Positions 16,734 through 26,268 of a stretch of 64,000 nucleotides of DNA are shown here, piece by piece (positions within the stretch are counted from its first letter, which is position 1; each line of letters opens with the position of its first letter). The DNA lies in contig NZ_JAMBOD010000001.1 in the NCBI RefSeq assembly GCF_023715445.1, positions 992,001-1,056,000 on the forward strand, in the 5' to 3' direction. The notes below the pieces were generated by a model. It ran no database searches and had not been told where the DNA came from. It worked only from the letters and a program-made list of their open reading frames with translations. Made by a program: the position numbers and the translations under genes. Source of the DNA: Fictibacillus nanhaiensis (GTDB taxonomy: Bacteria; Bacillota; Bacilli; Bacillales; Fictibacillaceae).

Positions 16734-19334
16734 TTAATCAACTTGACTGTATAAACGATTCTCTAATTCTTCTTGAGTGAGAAGCACGTGTCTCGGTTTG
16801 CTTCCCATCGCTTCAGATACTAATCCGAAACTCTCCATCATATCTACAAGTCTAGCTGCCCGGTTATAGCCGATTCTAAACCTGCGCTGTAGACTGGACG
16901 AAGATGCTGCGCCTACTTCAATCACATAATAACAGGCTTCCTCAAACAGCTCATCCTCAACGTCAGTAGTCTGCTGATGCTGAATCAGCTCTTCCCTCGT
17001 AAATAGATAATCTGTCTTATATTCCTCTTTTACATAACGGGTAACTTCTTCGATCTCTTCATCTGATACGAAAGTTCCTTGAATTCTGACAGCTTTATTT
17101 GATCCATTTTCCATAAAGAGCATGTCCCCGCGGCCTAACAGACGTTCTGCACCGCTCATATCCAAAATGGTACGTGAATCAATAGCTGATGATACTGCAA
17201 AAGCTGTTCTGCTCGGTACATTCGCTTTGATCAATCCCGTAATGACATCAACGGATGGACGCTGTGTAGCCAGAAGCAAATGAATGCCGCAAGCTCTTGC
17301 CTTTTGTGCAATTCTGCAAATAGCCTCTTCAACTTCTTGAGGAGATACCATCATCAGATCAGCAAGCTCGTCGATTACGACTACAATATAAGGCATTTTG
17401 TTTTGATAAAGTCTTTCCTGCTCCATCTTTTCGTTATAGCGTTTAATCTCTCTTACACCGGTTTTGGCGAACACTTCGTATCGTCTTTCCATTTCTTCAA
17501 CTGCCCATTTCAATGCTGCAGTTGCTTCTTTGGCATCTGTTATTACAGGTGTTACTAGATGTGGAATGTGGTTGTAAGGTGCCAGTTCGACCATTTTAGG
17601 GTCAACCAGCAAGAGCCTTACTTCTTCCGGTTTCGCTTTATATAACAGACTAACTAAGATGGAGTTAATGCATACGCTTTTTCCTGAACCCGTTGCACCT
17701 GCAATCAAGCCATGCGGCATTTTCTGCAGATCTGTCACAACTGGTGCACCTGAAATATCGAGACCTAAAGCGACCGTTAAAGATGAAGCGGATTCTCTGA
17801 ACACATCATGTTCAATAATTTCACGTAAAAACACAGCACGGCTATGCTGATTCGGCACTTCGATACCGATTGCGTTTTTCCCTGGAATGGGCGCTTCTAT
17901 ACGAATATCCCTTGCAGCCAGACTAAGTTTTATATCATCTGTTAGATTCGTAATCTTGTTCACTTTAACTCCTGGTGCCGGCTGGACTTCAAATCTCGTT
18001 ACAGCAGGACCTTTTGTCATGTGAACAACTTTGGCATTAACATTAAAATTATCTAGGGTTGATTGCAGTGTTTGTTTTTGTTCGTTTAACCAAATATCAT
18101 CGTCTTCGAGCGAAATGGCTGCTTTATTTAAGAAAGACAACGGTACAAAAAGCTGCTGTTTATCATGTATAGGTTTATCTGGTCTCGGATTAAATGGTGC
18201 TGGCTGCGTTCTCGCATTCGCTTGTTCTTTTCTAGGCTGCGGCTGTGTATTGCTGATTTGTCTGTCCTTTTTAAGCATGAGCACATTAAAAGGAACATAC
18301 TGACCGCCGCTTCTTGGCGTTTCGCGTTTTATTGCAGGTACAGCTTCTTTTTGTTCAGCACTTTGCTGTTCGACAGGTTCTGTCGAAGGAGCTTCTTCAA
18401 AATAAGGTCTTTCTTCTTCCGACGATGCCTCTTCTATCCTGCTGACCGGCTCTTCTGCCTGAATGAGCGTTGGATCCTCTAGAACGGGTTCTGTTTCAAT
18501 TTCAGTTTCCTTTTTTTCATATTGAATTACAGGCTCGGTATCATGTGTTATTTCTGGATCCGGTGTACGGTCCACAAAGTCCAGTTCATGGTCCTGATCT
18601 AAAACAGGACTTTCCTGTCTCTCTTCAGAAATTGGAATAAATTCATCTGGTACATTGGGACGTACTTCATCCACTGATTTTAAAAGCTCTTCAGCAACTG
18701 AATTTTTTGGCGGAATATCTCGGCCGATAAATAATATTCCTTCAGGTTTCCGCTTTCCATAGCCATAAACAGGAGATGGCACATCTGTTGGAGTGAACCT
18801 TGATTTCACTTCAGGAGCTTGATCCGTTGATTCTGATGGCTTATGCGATTTTTTGTCTTGCTTCTCATATCCATATACCGGGGACGGAACATGAGTCGCT
18901 TTAAATGCAGGCCTTTTTGGTTCTTGCCTGCTTTGACCGGAAGGCACTGATGTAGACCTTCTGCTGTCCTTTCTTGCTGGTCTTTCTTCTTTTCTGACCG
19001 GCTCTCTTTCGTAGCTCTTTTCTCTTGGCTGATATGTACTTTTTTGTATAGGAGCTTGATGGGTCATTTTTTCATCAGGTATTACAGGAAAACGGAAAGG
19101 ACCATTCTCTGGATACTTATGCAGCATTTTTGCCGAATGCTGATTGTTTTGCATAACAGGCCGCCTAGTATTGTTTTTAAAAACTGGTGTACGCCCTGTT
19201 TTTGGAACTTGTGTTGTCTTTTCTGCAGCCGGCTGCTTTTTTACAGGCCGCTCTTCTTTTTGTTCATCATAAAAGGAGTCATCCTCATTATCATCATCAA
19301 AAAACGTATTCATTAATTTTTTTATCCAACTCAT
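16734..19334 (-). CDS. sftA: DNA translocase SftA (FtsK/SpoIIIE family, soluble)
   Basis: 866 residues (B. subtilis SftA is about 950). It has no membrane helices at the N-terminus, unlike SpoIIIE, which identifies it as the soluble septum-associated translocase that clears DNA from the closing division septum. Residues ~1-370 are a low-complexity Pro/Glu/Lys-rich linker with a repeated P-S-P-V-Y-G-Y motif. The motor domain follows: Walker A GATGSGKSV, Walker B VVVIDELADLMM, and ATQRPSVDVITG. A C-terminal winged-helix gamma domain closes it (SSLQRRFRIGYNRAARLVDMME), which in FtsK reads KOPS/SRS sites. The three in-frame P-S-P-V-Y-G-Y copies are curious. Confidence 0.95.
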   Translation of the reverse strand: MSWIKKLMNTFFDDDNEDDSFYDEQKEERPVKKQPAAEKTTQVPKTGRTPVFKNNTRRPVMQNNQHSAKMLHKYPENGPFRFPVIPDEKMTHQAPIQKSTYQPREKSYEREPVRKEERPARKDSRRSTSVPSGQSRQEPKRPAFKATHVPSPVYGYEKQDKKSHKPSESTDQAPEVKSRFTPTDVPSPVYGYGKRKPEGILFIGRDIPPKNSVAEELLKSVDEVRPNVPDEFIPISEERQESPVLDQDHELDFVDRTPDPEITHDTEPVIQYEKKETEIETEPVLEDPTLIQAEEPVSRIEEASSEEERPYFEEAPSTEPVEQQSAEQKEAVPAIKRETPRSGGQYVPFNVLMLKKDRQISNTQPQPRKEQANARTQPAPFNPRPDKPIHDKQQLFVPLSFLNKAAISLEDDDIWLNEQKQTLQSTLDNFNVNAKVVHMTKGPAVTRFEVQPAPGVKVNKITNLTDDIKLSLAARDIRIEAPIPGKNAIGIEVPNQHSRAVFLREIIEHDVFRESASSLTVALGLDISGAPVVTDLQKMPHGLIAGATGSGKSVCINSILVSLLYKAKPEEVRLLLVDPKMVELAPYNHIPHLVTPVITDAKEATAALKWAVEEMERRYEVFAKTGVREIKRYNEKMEQERLYQNKMPYIVVVIDELADLMMVSPQEVEEAICRIAQKARACGIHLLLATQRPSVDVITGLIKANVPSRTAFAVSSAIDSRTILDMSGAERLLGRGDMLFMENGSNKAVRIQGTFVSDEEIEEVTRYVKEEYKTDYLFTREELIQHQQTTDVEDELFEEACYYVIEVGAASSSSLQRRFRIGYNRAARLVDMMESFGLVSEAMGSKPRHVLLTQEELENRLYSQVD

Positions 19335-19445
19335 TTTCTCACCTATTTCTGTTGGTTGTTTCTTTATTGTAGCGAAAATAGAAGAGAAACAATAGTCTAA
19401 ATATTTTATGGGAGCATATTCAACACCTAAAAAGAAGAATAAAAA

Positions 19446-19465
19446 CCACTAGAATGTTCTAGCGG
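19446..19465 (-). terminator. Terminator of ytpQ
   Basis: CCGCTAGAA / TTCTAGTGG pairs with one C-A style mismatch and a 2-nt tip. The minus strand continues with a T5 tract. It lies 25 bases after the ytpQ stop. Confidence 0.65.
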
Positions 19466-19489
19466 CTTTTATTTAGCAAATTGCTTGCT

Positions 19490-20302
19490 TTACTCGTTTG
19501 TTTCATCTTCTACCGGTTTATTTTTCGCTAAAATAAAGACAGGTTCAAGTTCTTTATCTTCATAAATAAATGGTAAAGCGGTTACTGGTACGCGGCCATT
19601 CATAAAAAATTGCATCGCCATTTGTGCCAAAATGTCATAACCTTGCTTGTTCTTTATATCAGCTACGATTAATACATCTGAATGAGGTACAGCCACAGCC
19701 ATTTCACCGGAAACTTGTTTTTTCATTTCTTCTAAGAAACTTATATTAAGAATCCTGCTAGCATCATATCCATCATTGTGATTTAGAAAGAAAAAAGTAT
19801 TTCCGGCCACCTGATCCTGTTTATAGTCTGTAGACAATCGTTTTACATTGAATCTTGCTGCATCAACAACCTGAGACTCCTCTACTTTTAAGTCCTTCAT
19901 CTTATGATTCGTCAAAAGTTTATAAGTTTTGCCTAGGTCTAAAGCATAATATATTCTTGTTTCTGCTGTATGTTCCTGAAAAAAGAGCTTCTCACCTTCA
20001 GGGGTTTTTTCAGGGAAAGAAGCAGACCGGATTACAGGGAAGATACGGGAAAGTGATTCATCATCGTAAGAAATACGTGCTGCTTTAAGTCCCTCTTCCA
20101 CATAATAAACAAGCTCTTCCAATAGCTTGTCTTTTTCTTTTTCCCATCTTGCACTTAGTCCGCCTAATGAAAGTGTTACCCCTTTACCAGTTTTTGTATC
20201 TGTTACCCTTAACGTTTCTTCTTCTCTCTGGTAAGTGATTTCACGTTCGGTATGGGTAAGTGTTTGTTCTAATGCTTTTTTTAATTTAATTGTATTGCTC
20301 AA
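19490..20302 (-). CDS. ytpQ: DUF1444 family protein YtpQ
   Basis: 270 residues, full length for the DUF1444/YtpQ family, which is found across Bacillales next to ytpP and sftA. Function is unknown. The protein is soluble, with no signal peptide. Conserved stretches: EREITYQREEETLRV, FPVIRSASFPEKTP, VPHSDVLIVADIKNKQGYDIL. It starts at TTG, preceded by AAGGGGG at 9 bases. In B. subtilis a ytpR gene lies between ytpQ and sftA; it is absent here, and queF is inserted on the other side. Confidence 0.88.
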   Translation of the reverse strand: MSNTIKLKKALEQTLTHTEREITYQREEETLRVTDTKTGKGVTLSLGGLSARWEKEKDKLLEELVYYVEEGLKAARISYDDESLSRIFPVIRSASFPEKTPEGEKLFFQEHTAETRIYYALDLGKTYKLLTNHKMKDLKVEESQVVDAARFNVKRLSTDYKQDQVAGNTFFFLNHNDGYDASRILNISFLEEMKKQVSGEMAVAVPHSDVLIVADIKNKQGYDILAQMAMQFFMNGRVPVTALPFIYEDKELEPVFILAKNKPVEDETNE

Positions 20303-20333
20303 AATCGACTGCCCCCTTTCGTTAATAACGTGA

Positions 20334-20355
20334 AAAACCTCCTAATGGAGGTTTT
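20334..20355 (-). terminator. Terminator of queF
   Basis: A perfect 9-bp stem AAAACCTCC / GGAGGTTTT with a 4-nt loop and T-run on the minus strand, 5 bases beyond the queF stop. Confidence 0.85.
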
Positions 20356-20360
20356 CATTT

Positions 20361-20786
20361 TTAGTTGCTGCTATCTTCTTTATATTCTACTACTACTTCT
20401 GTTCCTAGTCCGCCGCGAGCATTCCAGTTGCCTGTAACTTTTAAGTATTTAGGGTTTAAAAGTTTTACTAAGTCCTCTTTAATGCGATTTGTTGCATGCT
20501 CTTGATAGATGCCTACGTTCCTGTAGGATGTTAAGTAATATTTCAGAGATTTCATCTCAACTAAGTCTTTGTTCGGAATATAGCTGATAATAATATCCGC
20601 AAAATCCGGCAGACCAGACCATGGACATACAGATGTGAATTCTGTTGTCGGAATTGTTACCATCGTTTCTTTTTCTGGATATTCAAAAGGAATCGTTTCT
20701 AAGATATCTACTAAAATTACGTTCTCATCTTGGATATCAAAACGAATACCTTCGTATTTGCTGTGGTTAACTTCAACTTTTGCCAT
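20361..20786 (-). CDS. queF: NADPH-dependent preQ0 reductase QueF
   Basis: 141 residues of the short QueF type (T-fold). It reduces the nitrile of 7-cyano-7-deazaguanine to preQ1, the last step before insertion into tRNA. The thioimide-forming Cys54 and catalytic Asp61 are visible in TSVCPWSGLPDF, and the NADPH/substrate segment follows (VEMKSLKYYLTSYRN). It is separated from queDEC by about 7 kb and faces the same way. No preQ1 riboswitch is visible in the ~70 bases upstream, only T/A-rich DNA with TATAAT boxes. Confidence 0.95.
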   Translation of the reverse strand: MAKVEVNHSKYEGIRFDIQDENVILVDILETIPFEYPEKETMVTIPTTEFTSVCPWSGLPDFADIIISYIPNKDLVEMKSLKYYLTSYRNVGIYQEHATNRIKEDLVKLLNPKYLKVTGNWNARGGLGTEVVVEYKEDSSN

Positions 20787-20854
20787 TCTATAATACTTCC
20801 CTTCAATTTAAAAAGATAAATCATTATACAGGTATTATAACACAAAGGGTTAAC

Positions 20855-21181
20855 CTATTTGTTTATGAGATTTAGCCCTTCTAAAAATGCAGTAATCTGC
20901 TCCTTTGTTTTTCTTTCTTTATTCACATAACGATCGATCTCCTGCCCGTCCTTAAAAACAACAAAGCTAGGAATCCCAAAGATGTCCAGCTCCTGGCACA
21001 GCTCGATTAGTTCATCACGGTCTACAAATACAAAGTTAAATTGTGCGTATTCCTCTTCAATCTCAGGTAGTATTGGTTTGATGACAACACAATCCGGACA
21101 CCAGTCAGCAGAAAATACAGCAACAGTTATTCCAGATTTTATCGTTTCACGAAATTGTTCTATAGAATTAATGTGTTCCAT
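20855..21181 (-). CDS. ytpP: Thioredoxin-like protein YtpP
   Basis: A 108-residue single thioredoxin fold with the active site WCPDC and cis-Pro in FGIPSFVVFKDG. YtpP is a cytoplasmic thiol reductase of unclear partner; in B. subtilis it is placed with the bacillithiol-linked thioredoxin-like proteins. The ATG at 21181 has AAGGAG 9 bases upstream. A TTG three codons earlier touches that site and cannot be used. It begins 13 bases after the PTS_EIIC_2 gene and may be co-transcribed with it. Confidence 0.9.
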   Translation of the reverse strand: MEHINSIEQFRETIKSGITVAVFSADWCPDCVVIKPILPEIEEEYAQFNFVFVDRDELIELCQELDIFGIPSFVVFKDGQEIDRYVNKERKTKEQITAFLEGLNLINK

Positions 21182-21194
21182 GATTAGCAACTCC

Positions 21195-22202
21195 TTATTG
21201 ATTCAGCTTCATATCGCCGAATTTAATATGACCTGATTTTCTTAGCCACTCAGATAAAAGCAGACTGATCAAAATAGGGCCGGCAAAATGCAAAATAAAT
21301 ATAGCAAGAAACGTTTCAAAGGTAAAGCCCATTGTCCTGAGTGTCATAATTTGACCAACAAGACCGCTTGTCCCCATCCCAGCCCCAGCTGGAATGTTTT
21401 CCATTTTGAAATACAGCGTTCCAATAGGAGCTAACATGATTCCTGCAACTGTTGGCGGAATTAAGATATAGGGGTTCTTAACGACATTTGGAAACTGAAG
21501 TTTAGATGTACCAATCCCCTGTGTTAGCCATCCTCCAAAACCATTTTCCCTAAAACTGCTAGTTGCAAAGCCAATCATTTGCGCAGCACAGCCGATTGTT
21601 GCCGCACCAGCTGCAATACCTTCAAGTCCTAGCATCATGGCAATTGCTGCAGAAGAAATTGGTCCGGTTAAAGCAAGGCCTAATAAAAAGGCAACAAGCA
21701 TTCCCATTACCAATGGCCGTTGTTCAGTAGACCACATAACCAGCTGTCCAAATGCTTTCATGAATTGGTCGATTCCCGGTCCTACAAAAGCAGCAACTGT
21801 ATAGCCGGATAAAATCGTTACAGCAGGAGTGACCAAAATATCAAACTTGGTTTCACCCGATACGAGTTTACCTAATTCTACAGCAATCAAAGCAGCAACA
21901 TAACAGCCTGCTACACTCCCAAGCTCAGCACCTGCTGCTCCTGCTATTCCTGCAGAAAATATGACAAGAGGGGGTGCCTTTAGGCCATAAGCAACAGCTG
22001 TACCAATAACCGGACCCATTAATGTCATAGATAATTGACCCATCTTCACAAAAAACGGAATAGACAACTGTTCGCCTACTGTTTTAAAAATCAGTCCAAC
22101 GATAAGAGAAGCCATCAGACCTAGAGCAAAATATTGAAAACCGGTTATAAAATAAACTTTAGGTGATAATGTTACTCCTTTTTTATGTAAAAAATCCCTC
22201 AT
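21195..22202 (-). CDS. PTS_EIIC_2 family membrane protein
   Basis: 335 residues with about eight to ten hydrophobic segments, many Gly/Ala-rich (LMGPVIGTAVAYGLKAPPLVIF, GIAGAAGAELGSVAGCYVAAL, GVALG-like stretches). The pattern matches the PTS_EIIC_2 family, a transporter-like group often lacking companion EIIA/EIIB genes, and none is present here. Substrate is unknown, and phosphotransferase coupling is doubtful. ATG follows AAAGGAG. It is divergent from the chemoreceptor gene, which is suggestive but not proof of a shared ligand. Confidence 0.7.
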   Translation of the reverse strand: MRDFLHKKGVTLSPKVYFITGFQYFALGLMASLIVGLIFKTVGEQLSIPFFVKMGQLSMTLMGPVIGTAVAYGLKAPPLVIFSAGIAGAAGAELGSVAGCYVAALIAVELGKLVSGETKFDILVTPAVTILSGYTVAAFVGPGIDQFMKAFGQLVMWSTEQRPLVMGMLVAFLLGLALTGPISSAAIAMMLGLEGIAAGAATIGCAAQMIGFATSSFRENGFGGWLTQGIGTSKLQFPNVVKNPYILIPPTVAGIMLAPIGTLYFKMENIPAGAGMGTSGLVGQIMTLRTMGFTFETFLAIFILHFAGPILISLLLSEWLRKSGHIKFGDMKLNQ

Positions 22203-22328
22203 GAATGTTACTCCTTTAATCTAGTTGTTAAATCAGTCCCTACCACATTATAACTTCTTTTCTTCATGTGTAAAGACACATGTCAATTCTATCGTGTCTC
22301 CTTATCCTGCATTTAATGTCTCCTCACT

Positions 22329-22354
22329 TAAAAATTCTTAAATATTGCCGATAA
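22329..22354 (+). promoter_or_regulatory. Sigma-D (motility) promoter of the chemoreceptor gene
   Basis: TAAA, a 14-bp spacer, then GCCGATAA, almost exactly the Bacillus sigma-D consensus TAAA N14-16 GCCGATAT. It lies 22 bases before the start codon of a chemoreceptor, as expected for the flagellar/chemotaxis regulon. Confidence 0.85.
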
Positions 22355-22375
22355 AATTTTTGGGGGGAATTACAT

Positions 22376-24568
22376 ATGAACATGACGATACGAAAAAGAG
22401 TTCAGCTGATGCTTCTTATCAGTTTAGCCGGAATGGTTGTATTACTTGCATTTATAGGAGTATTTTTATGGCAGAATACACAGATGGAAGAGGAAAAAGA
22501 AGAAGTGCAGCACGCCTTTTTCTCAAGCAACAATATTCGAAGTTCTTTTAATGAAGTACGTAAGCTGGAACAAGAATATTTACGTACGCCAAGTGCTGAC
22601 TCAAAGCAAAATGTTCTAACCTATTTAAAAACACTGCAAAATGAAACTAGCAAACTTGCTAAAGAAACGAACAATAAGTCCATAAAAGGAATTGAGCAAG
22701 ATTTAGCTGCTTATCAGAAATCATTCGAATCTGCTACCGGACTCACCGCACAGCTTAATTCTTTAAAACAAATGATGGCAGAGACTTCTGATGAATTTGC
22801 CCAAACAGTAAAAGGCATGAATGATCAGGCATTATTAGTAAATTTACTGCAAATGCAAACGTATGAAAAAGATGTTCATATTAAATATGACAGCACATCC
22901 GTTGAAAATTTCAAAGCAAGTGCAGCTTCTTTTGACCGGATGCTGGATACAAAAAACCTTCCTGCAGACCAGTTATCAAGCTTTAAATCCAAGTTATTAA
23001 AATATACAAATTCTGCCGACTCTATACAGACGATTACAAAGAGAATTGAAGATGACATCCATACATTTGAAAAAATAGCAGGTGTAGTCGACCAATCTAC
23101 TTTAGATGCCGAAAAAACTTTGCAAAATAACAGCACTGCATTATCAGAAAAACAGAAAACCGTCAAATCCTGGCTTACCATTTGTTTAATTACACTGAGT
23201 GTCATTATCCTAGGAATATTAGGTGTTATAGGGGTTTGGCTTTTGCGGTCTATCCAATCCTCAATTTCTGTACTTAAAGAAGGAGCTACCATTATTGGAG
23301 AAGGAGACCTTTCGTACCGAGTGCAAACGAAATCAAGAGATGAAATGGCCGAATTGGCACTTACTTTTAATGCCATGGCTGAAAAAATGCAAAAGTCTAT
23401 GAACGAAGTAAAAAATGCAGCTGAGAAATTAACCAGCTCTTCACAAAACCTGGCGGCAGTATCTGAAGAAACGACTGCACAAAGCGATGAAGTAACAGAA
23501 GCCATTTCTCAAGTAGCAACTGGGGCTCAAAGTCAGGCAAATCACCTTCATGAATGTACCGTTCTATTATCTGGGGTTACCGAATCTATTAAAGAAACTG
23601 CGATGATCAGCGATGAAATTTCACGTGATGCACAGAAAACCGAAAATGAAGGTAAAGCAGGTTCAGAAACTGTCCAGCGTCTAAATACGCATTCAGAGCA
23701 ATTTTTACAATTGGCTCAAAGCTTAATATCTGAGATTCAGCATGCGAGTCAGCAGTCTAAACAAATTAACTCCATCGTTGAAACCATCCAAGAGATAGCT
23801 GGCAGTACAGATCTTCTTGCATTGAATGCTGCGATTGAATCAGCAAGAGCCGGTGAAGCAGGCAGAGGTTTTTCAGTGGTAGCAAGTGAAGTCAGAAAGC
23901 TTGCCGAACGTTCTAAAAACGAAGCTTTACGGATTCAGCAGCTTGTAAAATCAATGACGAGCCAAATGGAATTGTTAGCAAAAGAAACCGTTCGTTTTGA
24001 ACAATACAGAAATGACCAGCAAGTATCAGTTAAACAGACAGAACAAGCCTTTACCAGCATCATCCACAATGTTTCAAAGATCAACGGCAGAATTACACAA
24101 GTAAAAGGCGCGATTGAACGTGTTGAATCTGCAAATGAAAACTTATCTGAAAAATTATTTGAAGTAAGTGCGATTTCAGAAGAATCTGTTGCAACAAGTG
24201 AACAAGTCAGCGCTTCAAGTATCCATCAGAAAGAAGCGATCCATCAAGTAAACCTTGCGGCAACTGACCTGCAGGAAATCGCATTAACCCTACAGCAGGA
24301 AGTAGACCAGTTCCGCTTAGGTGAATATGCAGCTGTTAGTCCAGATGTGGTATTCATCGAAGAATTTCAAGAGGCTGCAGCAGCGATAGACGAAGAAAAT
24401 GAAGTTGAGTTTATTGAAGATGAAGCAACAGAAGAAACATTCGAAGAAATGCGGCTAAAAGATCATGTTGAAGCAGATTCCCCGATAGAAGAGGAGCAAG
24501 AAAACGATAAAAAAGCTGATCATGAACATTCATATGATGCAGAGCTAACTGAAGAAAAACAAAAATAA
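22376..24568 (+). CDS. Methyl-accepting chemotaxis protein
   Basis: 730 residues. Topology: TM1 (about 10-31), an extracellular helical sensor of ~230 residues (a four-helix-bundle type, with no Cache motif seen), TM2 (about 265-290), a HAMP domain (about 290-345), then the signalling coiled coil with the hairpin tip [20 protein letters not shown] that contacts CheA/CheW. The last ~80 residues form an unusual Glu/Asp-rich tail ([18 protein letters not shown]...) with no CheR-tether pentapeptide. It starts at ATG behind GGGGGGAA, with a sigma-D promoter just upstream. Ligand unknown. Confidence 0.93.
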   Translation: MNMTIRKRVQLMLLISLAGMVVLLAFIGVFLWQNTQMEEEKEEVQHAFFSSNNIRSSFNEVRKLEQEYLRTPSADSKQNVLTYLKTLQNETSKLAKETNNKSIKGIEQDLAAYQKSFESATGLTAQLNSLKQMMAETSDEFAQTVKGMNDQALLVNLLQMQTYEKDVHIKYDSTSVENFKASAASFDRMLDTKNLPADQLSSFKSKLLKYTNSADSIQTITKRIEDDIHTFEKIAGVVDQSTLDAEKTLQNNSTALSEKQKTVKSWLTICLITLSVIILGILGVIGVWLLRSIQSSISVLKEGATIIGEGDLSYRVQTKSRDEMAELALTFNAMAEKMQKSMNEVKNAAEKLTSSSQNLAAVSEETTAQSDEVTEAISQVATGAQSQANHLHECTVLLSGVTESIKETAMISDEISRDAQKTENEGKAGSETVQRLNTHSEQFLQLAQSLISEIQHASQQSKQINSIVETIQEIAGSTDLLALNAAIESARAGEAGRGFSVVASEVRKLAERSKNEALRIQQLVKSMTSQMELLAKETVRFEQYRNDQQVSVKQTEQAFTSIIHNVSKINGRITQVKGAIERVESANENLSEKLFEVSAISEESVATSEQVSASSIHQKEAIHQVNLAATDLQEIALTLQQEVDQFRLGEYAAVSPDVVFIEEFQEAAAAIDEENEVEFIEDEATEETFEEMRLKDHVEADSPIEEEQENDKKADHEHSYDAELTEEKQK

Positions 24569-24574
24569 ATCGTA

Positions 24575-24602
24575 AAAGGGTGTCCTAAAGAAGACACCCT
24601 TT
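24575..24602. terminator. Bidirectional terminator between the chemoreceptor gene and mltG
   Basis: A perfect 10-bp stem (AAAGGGTGTC / GACACCCTTT), 8-nt loop. Its last two bases are part of the mltG stop codon. Confidence 0.85.
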
Positions 24603-25626
24603 AATAATTTCCGCTTAAATTTGTATATTTCCTATGTTCTTTGTACGTTTTTGAAAAATAATGGCTCCATGTTCCATCTTGTTTGGCTACAAAATAATAA
24701 TAGTCATGTTTCTCAGGGTTCGCAGCAGCCTTTAAAGAATGAAGATCAGGGCTTGCAATCGGAGCTGGAGGAAGCCCGTCATTAATATACGTATTATAAG
24801 GGCTCTTTATCTTTAAGTCTTTTCTCCGTAGTGTTGCTTTTGGCTTGTCCAATAAATATTGTACCGTTGAACAGGATTGAAGCTTTTTTCCATCTTGGAT
24901 CCTGTTTATAAATACTCCTGCAATCACTGGTTTTTCTTTATTCAATAAAGCTTCTTTTTCAATAATGGAAGCGAGAGTGATCCATTCATATGGCGATTGG
25001 CCAGTTTTGATCTTTATAGAAGCTGTCTTATCAATAAAACGGTCAGTCATTTGCCGGATAACCTCTGAAGCATCTAGTTTTTTTTCAAAAAAATAAGTAT
25101 CCGGAAACAATAATCCTTCCATAGCATATTTTGTACCCTTTTTAAATTTTTCATCCTCTAACTCTAATTCTTCACGCTGATCTTTTCTTAAGGTATTCCA
25201 TGTTTTTGCTTTTTCTAAAAATGCTTTTCTTCCCGTGATCCCTTTTTCACTTAACCTGTCAGCAATCTCTATTACGGTAATCCCTTCAGGAATAATAATC
25301 TCTAATGCTTCTGTTTCTTTATCTAGTGTAGAAAGGTCTGATAATAATTCTTTATAGTCAGAACCCTGTTTTAATGTATGTTCTCCTGAAACAATTTTGT
25401 CCTTTTTACCATAAATCGTTCCGTATAAGGAAAATAGGAAGCTGTTTTTAATAAACCCTTCTCTCTCCAGGTTTTCGGACAGCTTTCGGAAATCACTTTT
25501 TTCTTTCACGATAAATGGTTTTTCCGCCTTACCTTCTACTGGCATAGTCTCATATGATATCCAAACTAATAAAGCAGCAATGATGATTAGAACAAGAATT
25601 AATATCCTCTTGAAAGATGTGTTCAC
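24601..25626 (-). CDS. mltG: Endolytic murein transglycosylase MltG (YceG-like)
   Basis: One N-terminal membrane helix (ILILVLIIIAALLVWISY), a LysM-like/YceG N-domain, then the catalytic domain with Glu in the conserved LASIIEKEAL. It ends with SPYNTYINDGLPPAPIASPDL and the family's HYFSKTYKEH. MltG cuts nascent glycan strands at the outer membrane face, limiting strand length. The frame is open to an ATG at 25686, but that has no ribosome binding site. GTG 25626 (341 residues) with AAGGCGG upstream places the helix close to the N-terminus and is preferred; the start remains uncertain. Confidence 0.88.
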   Translation of the reverse strand: MNTSFKRILILVLIIIAALLVWISYETMPVEGKAEKPFIVKEKSDFRKLSENLEREGFIKNSFLFSLYGTIYGKKDKIVSGEHTLKQGSDYKELLSDLSTLDKETEALEIIIPEGITVIEIADRLSEKGITGRKAFLEKAKTWNTLRKDQREELELEDEKFKKGTKYAMEGLLFPDTYFFEKKLDASEVIRQMTDRFIDKTASIKIKTGQSPYEWITLASIIEKEALLNKEKPVIAGVFINRIQDGKKLQSCSTVQYLLDKPKATLRRKDLKIKSPYNTYINDGLPPAPIASPDLHSLKAAANPEKHDYYYFVAKQDGTWSHYFSKTYKEHRKYTNLSGNY

Positions 25627-25700
25627 AGAGAGATCCGCCTTACATTTTTTGTATCTAATCTGCCCTAAACACTTTAAATCATTCAACTAAGGGTTGCCGG

Positions 25701-25732
25701 AAAAAAAACAAGTGCCTCGAAATGAGACACTT
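25701..25732 (-). terminator. Terminator of the DUF84 gene
   Basis: Stem AAGTG-C-CTC / GAG-A-CACTT (8 bp, one mismatch), 5-nt loop, followed on the minus strand by a run of eight T. Confidence 0.75.
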
Positions 25733-25736
25733 TTCT

Positions 25737-26255
25737 TTAATGATGATTGCTTCTTATATAAATATACTGACCAAGCAGGATCGTGGAAATATGCAAGAAC
25801 ATCTCACTTCTTGAGAGGAATCCAGAAGTAAAAACACCGATCGCCCCATCCTTCTTCCTGATTTCTGGATCATTTGTCCATTCGCCCATCAATTGGCCAA
25901 GTTCTTTACCCTGCCTTAAGCCTTCAACGATTGGTAATGGGAGCAAAATTCGGGCACCAGCAGCAGTCAGTACATTTCCATTTTTGTCCGCAACCGCTCC
26001 CCAATTACTTAAATACATGCCATCTTTCATTTCCATTACTCCACCTTCAAAACCAAGACCGATTACTGCACCTTGCCTTAAACAATCTTTTGCACGGTTT
26101 ATTGCACCTGTCTTTGTCTCTTCATCCGAAAAAGGCTGTGCAGAAACGAGTGAATCAGAGGAAATAACAGCAAGCTCTGTGTTCTCATAATAGTTTAAGA
26201 ACGGATCGGCAGCTTTTATTTTTGCTGGATTAGAAGATCCTATTCCGATTTTCAT
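25737..26255 (-). CDS. DUF84 family NTPase (inosine/xanthosine triphosphatase-like)
   Basis: 172 residues related to YjjX-type ITP/XTP phosphatases. The N-terminal IGIGSSNPAKIKA is the nucleotide-binding start of the family, and the central ETKTGAINRAKDCL and GLGFEGGVMEM match it. Such enzymes remove deaminated purine nucleotides from the pool. It begins 13 bases after ytoP and ends at a strong terminator, so the pair forms an operon. Substrate is inferred from family only. Confidence 0.8.
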   Translation of the reverse strand: MKIGIGSSNPAKIKAADPFLNYYENTELAVISSDSLVSAQPFSDEETKTGAINRAKDCLRQGAVIGLGFEGGVMEMKDGMYLSNWGAVADKNGNVLTAAGARILLPLPIVEGLRQGKELGQLMGEWTNDPEIRKKDGAIGVFTSGFLSRSEMFLHISTILLGQYIYIRSNHH

Positions 26256-26268
26256 ATTACAATCATCC

